A DNA stretch of 64,000 nucleotides, taken from NCBI GenBank assembly GCA_963680875.1, contig OY804578.1, positions 99,105,689 through 99,169,688 of the forward strand, read 5' to 3'. Within the stretch, counting starts at the first letter, position 1. Each line of letters starts with the position of its first letter. Origin of the DNA: Bathymodiolus brooksi. Its lineage: Eukaryota; Mollusca; Bivalvia; Mytilida; Modiolidae. Positions 22,761-34,588 of this stretch are shown one piece after another. The translations under genes were made by a program, and so were the position numbers. The notes under the pieces are model-generated. The model ran no database searches and had not been told where the DNA came from. It saw only the letters and a list, made by a program, of their open reading frames with translations.

Positions 22761-22845
22761 ATCAGTTTTAAGAAAAAAGGATTTCCTTGCAAATTAAAAT
22801 GACAAGAGGAGATAAACGAGTTGCAATAACAATGGGTTATGATCG

Positions 22846-23208
22846 AATGAGTGAGTGATTGTTGTTTAACGCCAATTCAGCTATTTTTCAGCTATATCAT
22901 GGCGAGAACAAATAATTTTTAATGAGATGATGATGAGATCTGCTTTGTTCTAGACCAACACGCTGAGTTGGATTCTTAAAGTGCTAGCTCACTAAAACAA
23001 GTCTGCGGGTAGACATGTCGCTCCACTCGGACACATTATTCTGATTTCGAGCCAACCAGACTTTACTCTTACTCCTTAATGCTGCGTGCTTAGAGGAGAA
23101 GCAACAAATACCAATTTTATAGTCTTTGGTTTGACTCGACCGCGGCTCGAACCCACGATCTACCGCACTCGAGGTGAGCACGCTAACCATTACACCACTA
23201 ATGCGGTT
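22846..23208 (-). repeat. SINE family 2, well-preserved copy
   Basis: Head (minus): AGTGGTGTAATGGTTAGCGT, box B GGGTTCGAGCCGCGG. Body with GACATGTCGCTCCACTCGGA, tail GTTGTTTAACGCCAATTCAG. The best copy for building a consensus. Partial copies at about 23622-23815, 24300-24520, 25535-25745 and 59270-59500. Confidence -1.
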
Positions 23209-23881
23209 GGTTATGATCGACAATGAATGCTATATCGACTAGTAAGATTGTAATTTTCATAATCTGTTCAATCTGTCTATTAGTAACATTTGAGTGATGT
23301 TATGTTGTTATGGAAACTGCTGAATACATATTAGTTGGGGAACAAATAAAAAACAATGGCTTTCACATGAATTGACCCATGGGTGATCATTCATGGGTTT
23401 CTGACAATGCATTGGCATATGTTATGGTTTTTTTTTATGATCAATGATGTGAGGTGAGACATAGTCAATTGGTGGAATTGTTGACCACCACTGTTTTAAA
23501 CATTCTTTTCATGTTTTATTTTATTTTCTCCCTTTTCCAATTTGCATAAGAACGAAACTTGATTTACCATTTTAGTGCATGCAAACAATTACCGGTAGTA
23601 ATTTTTGCACGATGAATTAATTTATGAGCCAACTGAAACAACAGTCCATGGGTAGACATGTTGCTCTACTCTTGACACTATTATTCTGATTCAGAGTCAA
23701 CCAGTCATTGCTCTTATTCCTCAATGCTGCATGCTTAGCAGAGAAGCAACAAATACCAATTTTAGTCTTTAGTTTGATTTGATCGGAGATAGAAGATGAA
23801 CCCACAAACTATTATCACCAATTCAGTTAAGGCAAAAACAGGATATAATTGTGTAGTAACACAAGATCATACACATACCCT

Positions 23882-24125
23882 AGGGCCGTCATGGTCATGA
23901 TCATATGGTAGTTGGATTTACAACTGCCTGTGCAATTCCTATCACCACTAAAGTTGTTTGTTCGAACCCTGTTCACGACGAGGTGTACTCGATACATTAT
24001 GTGATAAAGTTTGTCAGTGACTTATGACAGGTTGGTGGTTTTGTCCGGGTACTCCAGTTTCCTCCACCAATAAAACTGACCTCCACGATATAACTGAAAT
24101 ATTGTTGAAAGTGGCGTTAAACATC
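23882..24125 (+). repeat. SINE family 1, plus orientation
   Basis: GGGCCGTCATGGTCATGATC at the head, box B TTGTTCGAACCCT, tail GTTGAAAGTGGCGTTAAAC. It lies between the convergent WDR88-like and BCL11-like genes. Confidence -1.
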
Positions 24126-25026
24126 ACAAATCCCCAAACCCTTACACACACCCCACTACATTTTTGTGTCTATCCCTTTACTTCCATTGGCATATGTTAT
24201 GGTGATTTTTGTAATCAATGATGACAACAGTGCTATAACATACTATAACCACACCATTATTAGCAGCCATATAAAAAGAAAATATGTTCCGACTAATGGC
24301 AAAACATTGAGCGAGTGATGAGCAATTTTTCAGATATTTCATGGAGAGAACCAGTTACATTTTCATGAGATGATGATGTCCACTTTGTACTAGACTAACA
24401 TGCTTAATTGTATTTTCATAATGCTAGGTAATTGAAAAAACAGTCCACAGGTAGACATGTTGCTTCACTAACACATTATCACGATTCTGAGCCAAAAAGT
24501 CTTCTCACTCCTTGCTGTTCTGTTCTTAGCAAAGACACATTGGACAATGGATTTCTTTCCAAAACATATATATATAAACAAAATAAATGTCATTGTCATT
24601 TAATTTTTAATAATCAAAACAAATTAACATGAATATAATTATTCAAAATGTTCAAATTTCATCAACAATAAATAAATAACAGAATAAATTAGTCGTCTAT
24701 CACATCAGCAATTAAGATACAAAATAATCTGACAGTAATTGGCTGTGTATAGTGCACATTAATGCATCTGCAACACCTAATCTGCATATGCAACACATAA
24801 TTTGCATATGTAACATCTTATTTGATTTCTTGAGGACAGTACACATCCAATTTTGGTCAATATTAGTGGCAAAAAAACATAAAAGCATCAGCTTATCAAA
24901 TGGGGAATTAAATCATTTGCTAGAAAAATCATGTGAACTTTTAATTATTTGTTTATACATCTCATTATGTTAGTATTATGTATGATACCCAAAAAATCGT
25001 TTGATGGTGTGGTATTTTTTTTTTTT

Positions 25027-25032
25027 TTTATT
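25027..25032 (-). promoter_or_regulatory. Candidate poly(A) signal for the BCL11-like gene
   Basis: TTTATT on the plus strand (AATAAA on the minus) lies about 210 bp past the TGA at 25244-25246. It sits next to a T-run, so this is only a candidate. Confidence -1.
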
Positions 25033-25243
25033 GCAAATAAAACTGATGAATTTTACCTGTAAATAAATTACGATAATTTCATAATAAATATAATGTACTT
25101 CAAAAATGAAGTTCAGAATAATTATGATGAGAATTAACAACTAAATCAGCCTTAATCAGTATCAATGTTTTATAAAATGATAATATGATGTTGTGAAGTT
25201 TTGGAATCCTGGTGTGGAGCCTCATACTGGCTCAGATTTGTGG

Positions 25244-28200
25244 TCAAGAAGTAGTCTTCGTCCCAGGACCTTGTGAAGGTCTATGATGCCTCTTTAAGTG
25301 GATTTTCAAGGTACTGTTCTGTGCAGTAGCATATTCACAGTATGTACATTTAAATGGTTTCTCTCCTATTTAAATAAAACATAATACTATCAATAAATGA
25401 ATGAAACAAGCATTTTTACATGGATAAATTTTTTATACGGATGATCAACATGTCTACCAAACACAAAACACAACTAAATTAGAATTGTTACCGTAATTGT
25501 TAAGACACTTTTATCAAAGCTCTTTAAATTTTTTAGCTATACAATGGCGAGAACTAGTTACATTTTGATGAGATGATGATGTCTGCTTTGTACGTGACCA
25601 ACATTTTCAGTTGGTTTTCTATAGTGCTAGTCCACTGGTCTGGTACGTCCACTTTGATACATTATCTGGATTCCGAGCCAACCCGTCTTTGCTCCTTAAT
25701 GCTGCATGGTTAACAGAAATGCAACAAATACCAATTTCATAGTCTTCAAATGGTTTGTCTGGGTTAGGGTTATGGTATTTCAGTTAGACCATGGAGGTCA
25801 GTTTTATTAGTAGAGGAAACCGGAGTACTTGGACAACCCAACCTGCCGCAAGTCACTGACAAACTGGTATGACTGGATTATGTCTTTATGCAGTATCATA
25901 TATTATATAATTACCTGTATGTATTCTGATATGTACTTTAAGATGACTTCTTTCTACGGTAGAGTAGTTACATTGTTGACACTTAAATGGTTTGACACCT
26001 GAAATCACAAATTTATAAATCTAACAATCAAAATAAACATTGTGAAATCATTAGCATTCATCGATCATCAATTTTCATTATAACCCATTCAAATAAATGA
26101 GGGCATGATATGTTTGTCCCACAACAGTTGTCAAATCTGAAAAAGAATCCATTTTAACAAATATAGTTTTATAACTGGGATTGCAAACGTTAAAATCGAA
26201 AGACAGCATACTTTGATCAATCTTTGAAATGCATAAAAATTTCATTTGGTCAAAGCAAATGTCTTAGTGGTTTCACAGAAGAAGACATTGAACATTTTCC
26301 ACAAATTGGGCCACAATACATGTTGAATGTTGAACTGTCTTGCGATGACACTATTTTTAACTTCTGATCTGCACAAAAAACATCTAATTTATCATGTTTA
26401 TAAAGGTCGAATCATTGAATGGAGTTCAATAAAGTTTGTAGTTTCAGAGAAGCCTTCCATAAATTTCTAAATATATATACCCCAATATATGTTAAATTAT
26501 TACCTATGGTTATGTATATGGGCATCTTGGATTTCTGTCAGATCCACTTAAAAAACGAAAAATTTTGCAAGGGAACATCCAATAATCATTCTACCATAAA
26601 TTGGCATAATGTATAGTTTGGGTTCAATCAACTTTGTAGTTTCTGGGATGAAGCTTTTCATTCATTTTCCCACAGGGTGACCTGTCCTTGTGATGGTGCA
26701 TGTGCAGTTATCTTGAATTTCAATTGTTCAATTAAGTAGTTAATGAACAAAAGAATTTTGAAAGCTTATTTAAGTTATCATTGACTATTGTGACAATGCT
26801 GAATTTCAGTCTAAAGTGAGTGATTGTTGCCTAAGGCCAACTCAGCAATTGTTCAGCTATATCACGGCGAGAACAAGTTAATTTGCAATACGATGATGAT
26901 GAGCAGGGGCGGATCCAGGGGGGGGTGGCACACCCCCCTAAAATTGAAAAAAATATGATTTTTTGGCATAAAATCGTGATTTTTCACACAAAATACCATA
27001 AATATTTTCGCACCTCCCTCCGCTCGGTGCAATTTTTATTGAGTGTGCCCCCCTAACTTGAAATCCTGGATCCGCCCCTGATGAGGTCCGCTTTGTACTA
27101 GACCAACACCCTTAGTTGAATTTTTATAGTGCTAACTCACTGAAACAACAGTCCGCGGATAGACATGTCGCCCTACTTGGACATATTATCCCGATTCAGA
27201 GCCAACCAGTCTTTGCTCTTTCTCCTTAATGCTGTGTGCTTAGTGGAGAAGCAACACATACCAATTTTATAGTCTTTGACCAGATAGGGGCTTGAACTCA
27301 TGTTCTACCACACCAAGGCGAGCACACTGACCATTATACCACCGATGTGGTCCTGAATTTCAGATTGGTATCAAAATAATAAATTTTGACAAGTTCCACT
27401 AAAGGAACATTTTTCGCAAATAATAGTTAAAGAAAACCTAACGTGCAATCAAGAATGGGCAATTTAGGATCACATGCAACAAATTTTGTTTCCATTTGGC
27501 CCTATACATGTATATTCACAGAAGAGGTTGTAAGAATACAATGATGATGACGACGACAGATGGCATAAACCAATCTGCATGTTTACTCATTATATATCGA
27601 GGGAGCTAAAAATAAAATCCAGATGTGGCATCAACTAATCTGCATGTTTACTCATTATATATCGAGGGAGCTAAAAATAAAATCCAGATGTGGCATCAAC
27701 TAATCTGCATGTTTACTCATTGGATCGAGGGAGCTAAAAATAAAATCCAGATGTGGCATCAACTAATCTGCATATTTACTCATTGGATCGAGGGAGCTAA
27801 AAATAAAATCCAGATGTGGCATCAACTAATCTGCATGTTTACTCATTATATATCGAGGGAGCTAAAAATAAAATCCAGATGTGGCATCAACTAATCTGCA
27901 TGTTTACTCATTGGATCGAGGGAGCTAAAAATAAAATCCAGATGTGGCATCAACTAATCTGCATGTTTACTCATTGGATCGAAGGAGCTAAAAATAAAAT
28001 CCAGATGTGGCATCAACTAATCTGCATGTTTACTCATTGGATCGAGGGAGCTAAAAATAAAATCCAGATGTGGCATCAACTAATCTGCATGTTTACTCAT
28101 TATATATCGAGGGAGCTAAAAATAAAATCCAGATGTGGCATCAACTAATCTGCATGTTTACTCATTGGATCGAGGGAGCTAAAAATAAAATCCAGATGTG

Positions 28201-31200
28201 GCATCAACTAATCTGCATGTTTACTCATTGGATCGAGGGAGCTAAAAATAAAATCCAGATGTGGCATCAACTAATCTGCATGTTTACTCATTATATATCG
28301 AGGGAGCTAAAAATAAAATCCAGATGTGGCATCAACTAATCTGCATGTTTACTCATTGGATCGAGGGAGCTAAAAATAAAATCCAGATGTGGCATCAACT
28401 AATCTGCATGTTTACTCATTGGATCGAAGGAGCTAAAAATAAAATCCAGATGTGGCATCAACTAATCTGCATGTTTACTCATTGGATCGAGGGAGCTAAA
28501 AATAAAAACGAGATTTGAAATCGACTAACCTGTATATTTACTGACTGGATTGAGGTAGCTCAAAATAAAAACCAGATTTGACATCGACTAACCTGTACAT
28601 TTACTCAATGGATCGAGGGAGCTAAATATAAAAACCAGATTTGGAATCGACTAACCTGTATGTTTACTCATGTGTTTCTTTAAATGAATCCTTTGGTTGA
28701 AAGCACTGTCACACTTGTCACACTTAAATGGTCTAGAGGTGGGATATCGTCTTCTTCTTGACTGGTTACCATCACTATTGCAGGTTAAATCTATCTCTAG
28801 ATTGTTACTCTGGTTCCCATCACTGTTTCCATCTGACAGAGACATGCTGTTGTCTTCTGATATATTATATGAGGCTGTTTCAGAGACCACTTGGGAGTTT
28901 TCTTGGTTTTGGTTTGCATTAACACTGACCGAGGTTGGTTGTGATTGGAATGTACGCTTGGAAATGACTAATGGTCGTAAGGATCCGTCTGTTTGTGTTG
29001 TAAGTGAGTATGCAAGTGGTATTGAGAATACAGCACCTGGCGGGAGTATAACAGACCCTTTTCCCTTAGGTCTCCCTTGGCTTGAACTAATAGCCTCTCG
29101 ACATAATCCAGATACCTGGAAATCTATTTCATTAACACTAGTGGACACAGTTGGATTATTTGTATTGGACTTTTGTGATAAAGTTCCGTTTTCATTGGGT
29201 TCAAGGTCAATAAAAATTGTGCCACTGTTCCGTCTCGGATTATCAACATTCCTATAAGATCTGGTCAAATCACAACCCACCAGCCTTCTACTTAATTTCT
29301 GTCTCGCTGAAACAGTATGTTTTGTTTCAAAATGTCTTTTTCGTTTTTTCGGTACAACAGCATTGCAACATTTTTTCAGCCCTTCGTGTGTTCCTGGAAT
29401 TATTGTAACACCACATTTTTGACTATCACAACAACTTATTTTATTACTTTCACCTAACTCGCTATCAGCGTTATCTGGGTTTTCAGTCTTTATTTTCAAT
29501 TCTGAATCCACTTCCACTAGATTTTCTGGATGTACCTCCGCAGCATTGTTACTTGTTATTTGAAAATTGTTATTTAATAAATTTCCATCTACTTTGTCAG
29601 ATAATTTTGAGATGTCAGTAGGAAAATTGGTAGTAACTGATGAGGTCATATGCACATCCGACTTTAAAAGAGATATATTAGACTTCAAGAAGGAAGTTGA
29701 TGTGTCCACAGGTGAAATCACCTCCTTAACAGGAACACCTGTTGTCATTGTGTCATTCTTCAATTGTTCACCTGTCAATAGTGGTTCATTCTGAATAGTC
29801 GGCTTTACCTCCATTTGTTTATTCATCCATTCTTCTGTCATTTGTACATCTGTATGTTGTTTATTCATAACAGGGAAGATAACTCCAGATTTCATTATGG
29901 CCCTTAGTACGGAAGACGAAAAATTTTTGGTTGGACTTGACGAAAGTGACGGTGTCCGGTTATCCAACTTTGTTGGGGTTGGTTGGTCATGTTGTGCCCT
30001 ATTTATATCAGAAGACCCCATTTGGTTTGAATCTGGAAGTAAGTTGCCTGTGGTTGATGGATTCATTTTGAACTCTTCAAAATTCAAATTTGGTGACTTG
30101 TTTGATTTTTTTACTTGGGATGTCTCCTGTTCCCTTTGTAACTGGACATCATAAATTAATGGCTGAACTGATGGTTGATTGTCTAAATGATTTCTCCTTA
30201 GTACTGAATTCTCAATACAGATCTGTCCTGTATCATCTAATGGAGAGGACACACAGACTTGTTTAATACCAGTGACATTGGCACTTTTTTCTAAGAACAA
30301 TTTAAAGTTATGGATTGTCTGTGCATGTTTTAGTAATCCTACAGCAGTCATAAATCCTTGCGGACAAGAACTACACACCAATTCTAAAATGAAAAAAAAG
30401 ATTTGTATTGAGTTGCAAAAACTACTAAAAAAATAATAATAAGAAATAAAAAAACATAATTTCAATGTTTTTGCTGATTTGTCTTCAGAGTTCATTCTAG
30501 ACAGTGCCAACACTGGATTCCCATATTCTTAAAGTATCTGGCACATTTTAACAATATTGTTGTGCTAGAAATGTATGGCCACAAATTTATGTCAATGGCC
30601 CATTATGAGACTGCTTGCACCTCTGTCATGCTGGAATAAAGTTTTCATAATTTCAGCTTTGTCCATCTTGGTTTATAAGTCTACTGAAGAAGAGTTTGAA
30701 AATACCAAAGGGGCAATCAGAAATCATATATCGAAGAACAGACAACACAATGGCAAAAAGAAAAAGCACAAAAGGACAAACAATGATCGACAAAACATAC
30801 ATATAAAACTAAAGATCGAGTAACACGAACCCCACTAAAAACCGGGGGTGAACTCAGGTGCTCCGGAAGGGTAAGCAGTTCCTGCTCCACTAGTGACACC
30901 CGTCATGTTAATCTAGTTACAAACCCAGTAATAAGTCGTGAATGAGGAAAGGACCGGGAAGTGCTTACGACAAGTGGAACATATCCGTGGTCATTTGTGA
31001 CACAGATATTCCATAACGGTCACCCAAGAATGAAAGGTTATCTCACATTACCTCAAATGGGATGTGCATCGCCAGAAAAATCCAACAAACATTTGATTTT
31101 ATCTAATATTAGCATTGATTAATAGAGTACTCCTAATTATAGTAGATATGCCATGTCACAATAAATTTCCTTAACATAGTACAAAAGTCTTATAATAAAA

Positions 31201-32272
31201 TTTCACCCAAAAGCATGTTAGCAGACATCTGAATTCACACATGGTGACCACTGTAAATTTCAACCTCTTTGTATTATCATTTCAAAGAAAACAAGGGCAA
31301 CGCAAAGCGTGGTGTATCCCCTCACCTAAAAATTTGACCCTGTGACCTTGACCTGTGACCTATGACCTTGAAAATCAATAGGGTTCCAGATTCTCTTAAG
31401 GACTAAGTATGTACCATGTTTGGTCAAAATCCATTGAAGGATATTGATTCTAGAGTGTTCACAAGGATGTTACGGAAGGACGGACGGTAGCGTTACTATA
31501 TCCCTTCGCAACTTTGTTGGCAAGGAGAAAACAAAAATTCAACCTATTCTTATCCAATTAAGTCGACTTTCAATGGACACAATTCCAGAGCCCTTGAACC
31601 GCATAGGTGGTGTAATGGTTAGTGTGCTCGTCTCGATAGTGGTAGATTATGGGTTCAAGCCCCAATTGGGTTAAACAAAAGACTATAAAATTGGTATTAG
31701 TTGCTTCTTCTCTAAGCATGCAGCGTTAAAGAAAAAGAACAAAGACTGGTTGGCTAGGAATTATGATAATGTGTCTGAGTGGGGCGACATGTCTATCAGA
31801 GGACTGTTGTTTCAGTGAGCTATCCCTATAAAAATCCAACTAAGCATGTTGGTCTAGTACAAAGCGGTCCTCATCAACATCTCATTGAAAACTAACTTGT
31901 TCTCGCCATAATGTAGCTGAAAAATTGCTGAGTTGGTGATAAACAACAATCACTCACCCATGAAGGGCCTCAAGCCAATCAGACATGTTCATGTGTCACA
32001 TTTTCTCCCAAACCTACATGTACCTACCAAAATTGGGATTTCAATTCTTTATGGTGGACGATTGGAACCCACATTTTTTTATAACTATGCCACTGCATTT
32101 TCAAGTAACATGAATATTATCTATTATATCTTACCAGGTTGTAAACCAGTTGTTACTTCCTGTCCTGGTTCCTTACAATCTTTTATCTTGTGCTTTATAA
32201 AAGATGTGATTTTTACAAGAGGAAACTCTGTCATACATTTACCACATGTCAAATAATCATCATCTTCCTCCA
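25244..32272 (-). CDS. BCL11-like C2H2 zinc finger protein, 3' four exons (5' end not found)
   Basis: Minus-strand exons 32135-32272, 28656-30383, 25915-25998 and 25244-25365 join in phase (690 codons plus TGA). The first exon encodes [15 protein letters not shown]...FIKHKIKDC, matching the N-terminal CCHC-type finger of BCL11A/B (LTCGQC..FPL...FIEHK). The second begins [10 protein letters not shown]...[16 protein letters not shown], matching the BCL11 finger with its LLxHAQxxH signature. About 500 low-complexity, Ser/Asn-rich residues follow, with a basic patch (VPKKRKRH) that could be a nuclear localisation signal. Three canonical C2H2 fingers with TGxKPF linkers are split one per exon. BCL11 proteins are nuclear transcription factors. 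Vertebrate BCL11 has six C-terminal-side fingers in a different layout, so this is a relative or a divergent paralogue, not a certain orthologue. The start exon was not located. Convergent with the WDR88-like gene. Confidence -1.
26812..27352 (-). repeat. SINE family 2 split by a MITE
   Basis: Tail at 26812 and head near 27340 (ACCATTATACCACCGATG on plus) of one family 2 copy, interrupted at 26904-27080. BCL11-like intron. Confidence -1.
26904..27080. mobile_element. 177-bp MITE with CAGGGGCGGATCCAGG ends
   Basis: Perfect inverted ends CAGGGGCGGATCC ... GGATCCGCCCCTG inserted in a SINE, with ATGAG repeated at 26899-26903 and 27081-27085. The flank is itself GATGAT-rich, so the duplication length is uncertain. 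The internal stretch is also partly self-complementary. No coding capacity. Confidence -1.
27560..28655. repeat. Minisatellite, 63/65-bp units, built from an exon-intron boundary
   Basis: About 17 tandem units abut the 5' splice site of the BCL11-like large exon. Read on the minus strand, each contains ATGAGTAAACAT(A/G)CAG, a copy of the last 16 bases of that exon, followed by intron-derived sequence. The exon-proximal units near 28530-28556 and 28590-28612 keep ACAG|GTTAG; the distal units carry GCAG|ATTAG, so their donors are dead. Distal units come in a 65 bp form (TTATATATCGAG) and a 63 bp form (TTGGATCGAG), with higher-order copying: the order 65-63-63*-63 (63* has GAAGG) occurs at 27839-28092 and again at 28284-28500. 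The open frames through it are by-products of periodicity. Confidence -1.
28656..30383 (-). CDS. BCL11-like gene, large internal exon
   Basis: The acceptor TTTTAG precedes AATTGG at 30383 and the donor ACATACAG|GTTAG follows 28656. It encodes the second BCL11-type finger, the long disordered linker and the first of the three C-terminal fingers ([25 protein letters not shown] in two halves). The intron side of its donor is the proximal unit of a 1.1 kb minisatellite. Open antisense frames here, including a 186-codon one, are shadows. Confidence -1.
31290..31524 (+). repeat. GACCTTGACC repeat family, single-unit copy
   Basis: ACAAGGGCAACGCAAAGCGT at the left; body with TGTGACCTTGACC and AATCCATTGAAGGATATTGA; right end TTACTATATCCCTTCGCAAC followed by TTTGTTGGCAAGG. 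BCL11-like intron. Confidence -1.
31601..31965 (+). repeat. SINE family 2, plus orientation
   Basis: GCATAGGTGGTGTAATGGTT head, box B GGGTTCAAGCCC, and the family tail ending GTTGGTGATAAACAACAATC. In the BCL11-like intron between 30383 and 32135. Confidence -1.
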
Positions 32273-32639
32273 CTGAAAAATATAAAATAAAATGTCATGA
32301 AAACCATGAATTGTCAATTTCCAGAAGTTAGATTACCACAAATGATTGATTGTGTGTAGTTCAACATCAAATGAGTAGTATTTCAGCTATATTCATTATG
32401 AATAAACCAAATATGCTTAATTCCACTTTCAAAATATTTCAGTTATCCGGTATATCATGGTAGTCAAGTTTTATCGAAACCTGATTACATGGAGAAACTT
32501 AGAGAAAGCCACAAACTTGCTACAAATTACTCATATAGCCTTTGACTGATTAAGCCCTCCTGATTGTACATTTGGTTATAAGTGGGAATCAAAATTACAC
32601 CTCAAGTGGTGATAGGCACTGATTGTTATAATGTCCATG

Positions 32640-33368
32640 TTAAAAGACTTACATGTGAACATTTGTAAAGATCCAACAAGTTTAATAAGGTCAAGGTCAG
32701 TTGACAAACAGGCTGGTCGGTATCCTTTAAATACAATGTAGCATAAATTTGTTTACTAACAAAGTATGGTTTCATTTAAACAGGAAAAGAGCAACAATGG
32801 TGGTTGATGACTCCACCAACCATAACAAACAACAATTCCAGTCCATACCAATATCTCAAGACAGATAAAAGCAGACTGATCATGACACGACATATCTGGA
32901 GAAATCTATCGAGCTTTTGTAAGTCACTTGAGCATTAAAAGTTGTATCCAGTACACCTATGTGCTCTAGGGAGTCATATTGACAATCCTCAGCATTTGAT
33001 ATAGGCACCAATTATGTATGTAGATGTAAATGCAACCTCCATACCATCACAGTCATTGTGTCACTATCTTCATAGAACAATAACTTCTTAATTTAAAATA
33101 ATTTGCTGAGATAATATATTCCATTAAAAACCAATATATTTACATTGTATTAAACAAACTTTCTATCAATGGGTATTTAAAACGTTTTCAAGGGACATAA
33201 TTTAAGAATTGGACAAGACATCAAGATCGACATCAATTTTTTATAGTCTTTGGTTTGACCAGCCCAAGGCTTGGATCCTGGATCTACTGCATTCGAAACG
33301 AGGATGCTAACTATTACACAACCATTGTGACATCATTATAATTTATCTCCAAAAGGAATAAATAAAAA
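32640..33368. other. No gene seen
   Basis: AT-rich stretch upstream of the first found BCL11-like exon, with a fragment of SINE family 2 at about 33240-33330. The missing BCL11-like start exon was looked for here and not found. Confidence -1.
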
Positions 33369-33435
33369 TGGTTGACAAAGTTTAACTTAGGAAAAGGAAT
33401 AGTTTACACATCATCAAATATCAAATCAAATAAGT
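33369..33435. repeat. 67-bp direct repeat, copy 1
   Basis: GGTTGACAAAGTTTAACTTA ... CAAATCAAATAAGT is repeated without visible change at 33953-34018, inside the neighbouring element. Confidence -1.
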
Positions 33436-33640
33436 TTTATTTAAAGTCGAAATATCTATAACACATAACATAAGCTCTAGTGAGCTTTTGAATCGACTGA
33501 TGAAGTTCATAAATTTTGTGAATAGGTGCAGACTCCCAGTGTTGATTTACAATATTTTAATACATCAATTGCCTTTAATATTTCTGAATCATTGTTTATG
33601 TTATTAATAGATCGATACATGTATGTACTGTATATATATG

Positions 33641-34588
33641 TTACAGTACAAATTGGAATCCAGTAGGATCCGGAATCCTATTAGTACAAATTGGAATTCC
33701 CATTTCTACTAGTAGAAATTGGAATTCTGATTTGTACTGGATTTAAACCAGTATAAATCAGAATTCCAATATCTACTAGGACAAATCAGGATATCCAGAT
33801 TTGTACTAGGAGGATCCTGGATCCTACTAAACTTTCAGTAGGATTCAGAATATTACTGAATTTAAAGCTTAGTACGATTCTGGATATTACTGAATTGAAA
33901 AACATAAAAATATGTAAAATTTGTGAAATATAAAATAAGTCTTGTGCGATAATGGTTGACAAAGTTTAACTTAGGAAAAGGAATAGTTTACACATCATCA
34001 AATATCAAATCAAATAAGTCAACTAGGTCTTCATCTGAATAATAGGTTTTCAGTATTCCATCTTTTGAATATATTTTGTAAACGGATTTGGAATCGGTTA
34101 CTTTTTTTTATTTCAAGAACTTTGCATGGCAATATGTTTGAATCAGTATTAGTTCTGTCTACTTTGTGAATTCTTATACCGACAGTGTCACCAATAGAAT
34201 GTTTTTCTGATAAATGATGGTTCTGATTCATGTCAAACACGTCTCCGTTTAGCTTCTCGCATATAGTTTAAATAAAATAAAGTATTAATTAAAGATCAGT
34301 GATCATTGATCATACAAGTATATTTATTTAGCTTTTACTGATTTTATCTAAGGGACATAAAACAGAAGATTTGTATTAAAAAAGTGTTCATATTTATTTG
34401 TTCATGTTTCTCCTTTTTTCAATTTTTTATTTCAGTATATGATCCTGGATTCTCCTAGTACAAATCTGGATATCCTGATTAGCCCTAGTAGATATTAGAA
34501 TTCTGATTTATACTGGTTTAAATCCAATGGAATTCCAATTTGTACTAGTAGGATTCTGGATCCTACTGGATTCCTATTTGTACTGTAA
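33641..34588. mobile_element. Element with long modular inverted ends carrying an integrase-like tail
   Basis: Ends begin TTACAGTACAAATTGGAATC. The left arm (33641 to about 33815) matches the inverse of about 34435-34588, and each is made of repeating AGTA(CAA/GGA)AT(TT/CC)GGAAT(T)CC-type words. The interior holds a coding fragment on minus (34031-34240). The target is AT-rich (TATATATG/CATATA), so the duplication is ambiguous. Confidence -1.
34031..34240 (-). pseudogene. KRBA2/integrase-like C-terminal fragment
   Basis: IGDTVGIRIHKVDRTNTDSN, LPCKVLEI, then FQIRLQNIFKRW. This GDxVGIxIxxVDRxxTD...LPCxV pattern is the small C-terminal domain found after the integrase core in KRAB-A-domain-containing-protein-2-like (Ginger/retroelement-derived) proteins. 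Only about 70 residues remain and no DDE core is near. Carried by the element 33641-34588. Confidence -1.

Noticed and set aside
22846..23208. Functional tRNA genes at the box A/box B sites
   Set aside because: Cloverleaf arms are degraded and the heads are fused to shared SINE bodies present many times in the window.
27625..28518. Open frames of 85-110 codons with a repeating peptide ([18 protein letters not shown])
   Set aside because: They exist only because the 63/65-bp minisatellite lacks stops in that frame; the array is intronic and exon-border derived.
28697..29257. 186-codon plus-strand frame
   Set aside because: Antisense shadow of the BCL11-like coding exon.
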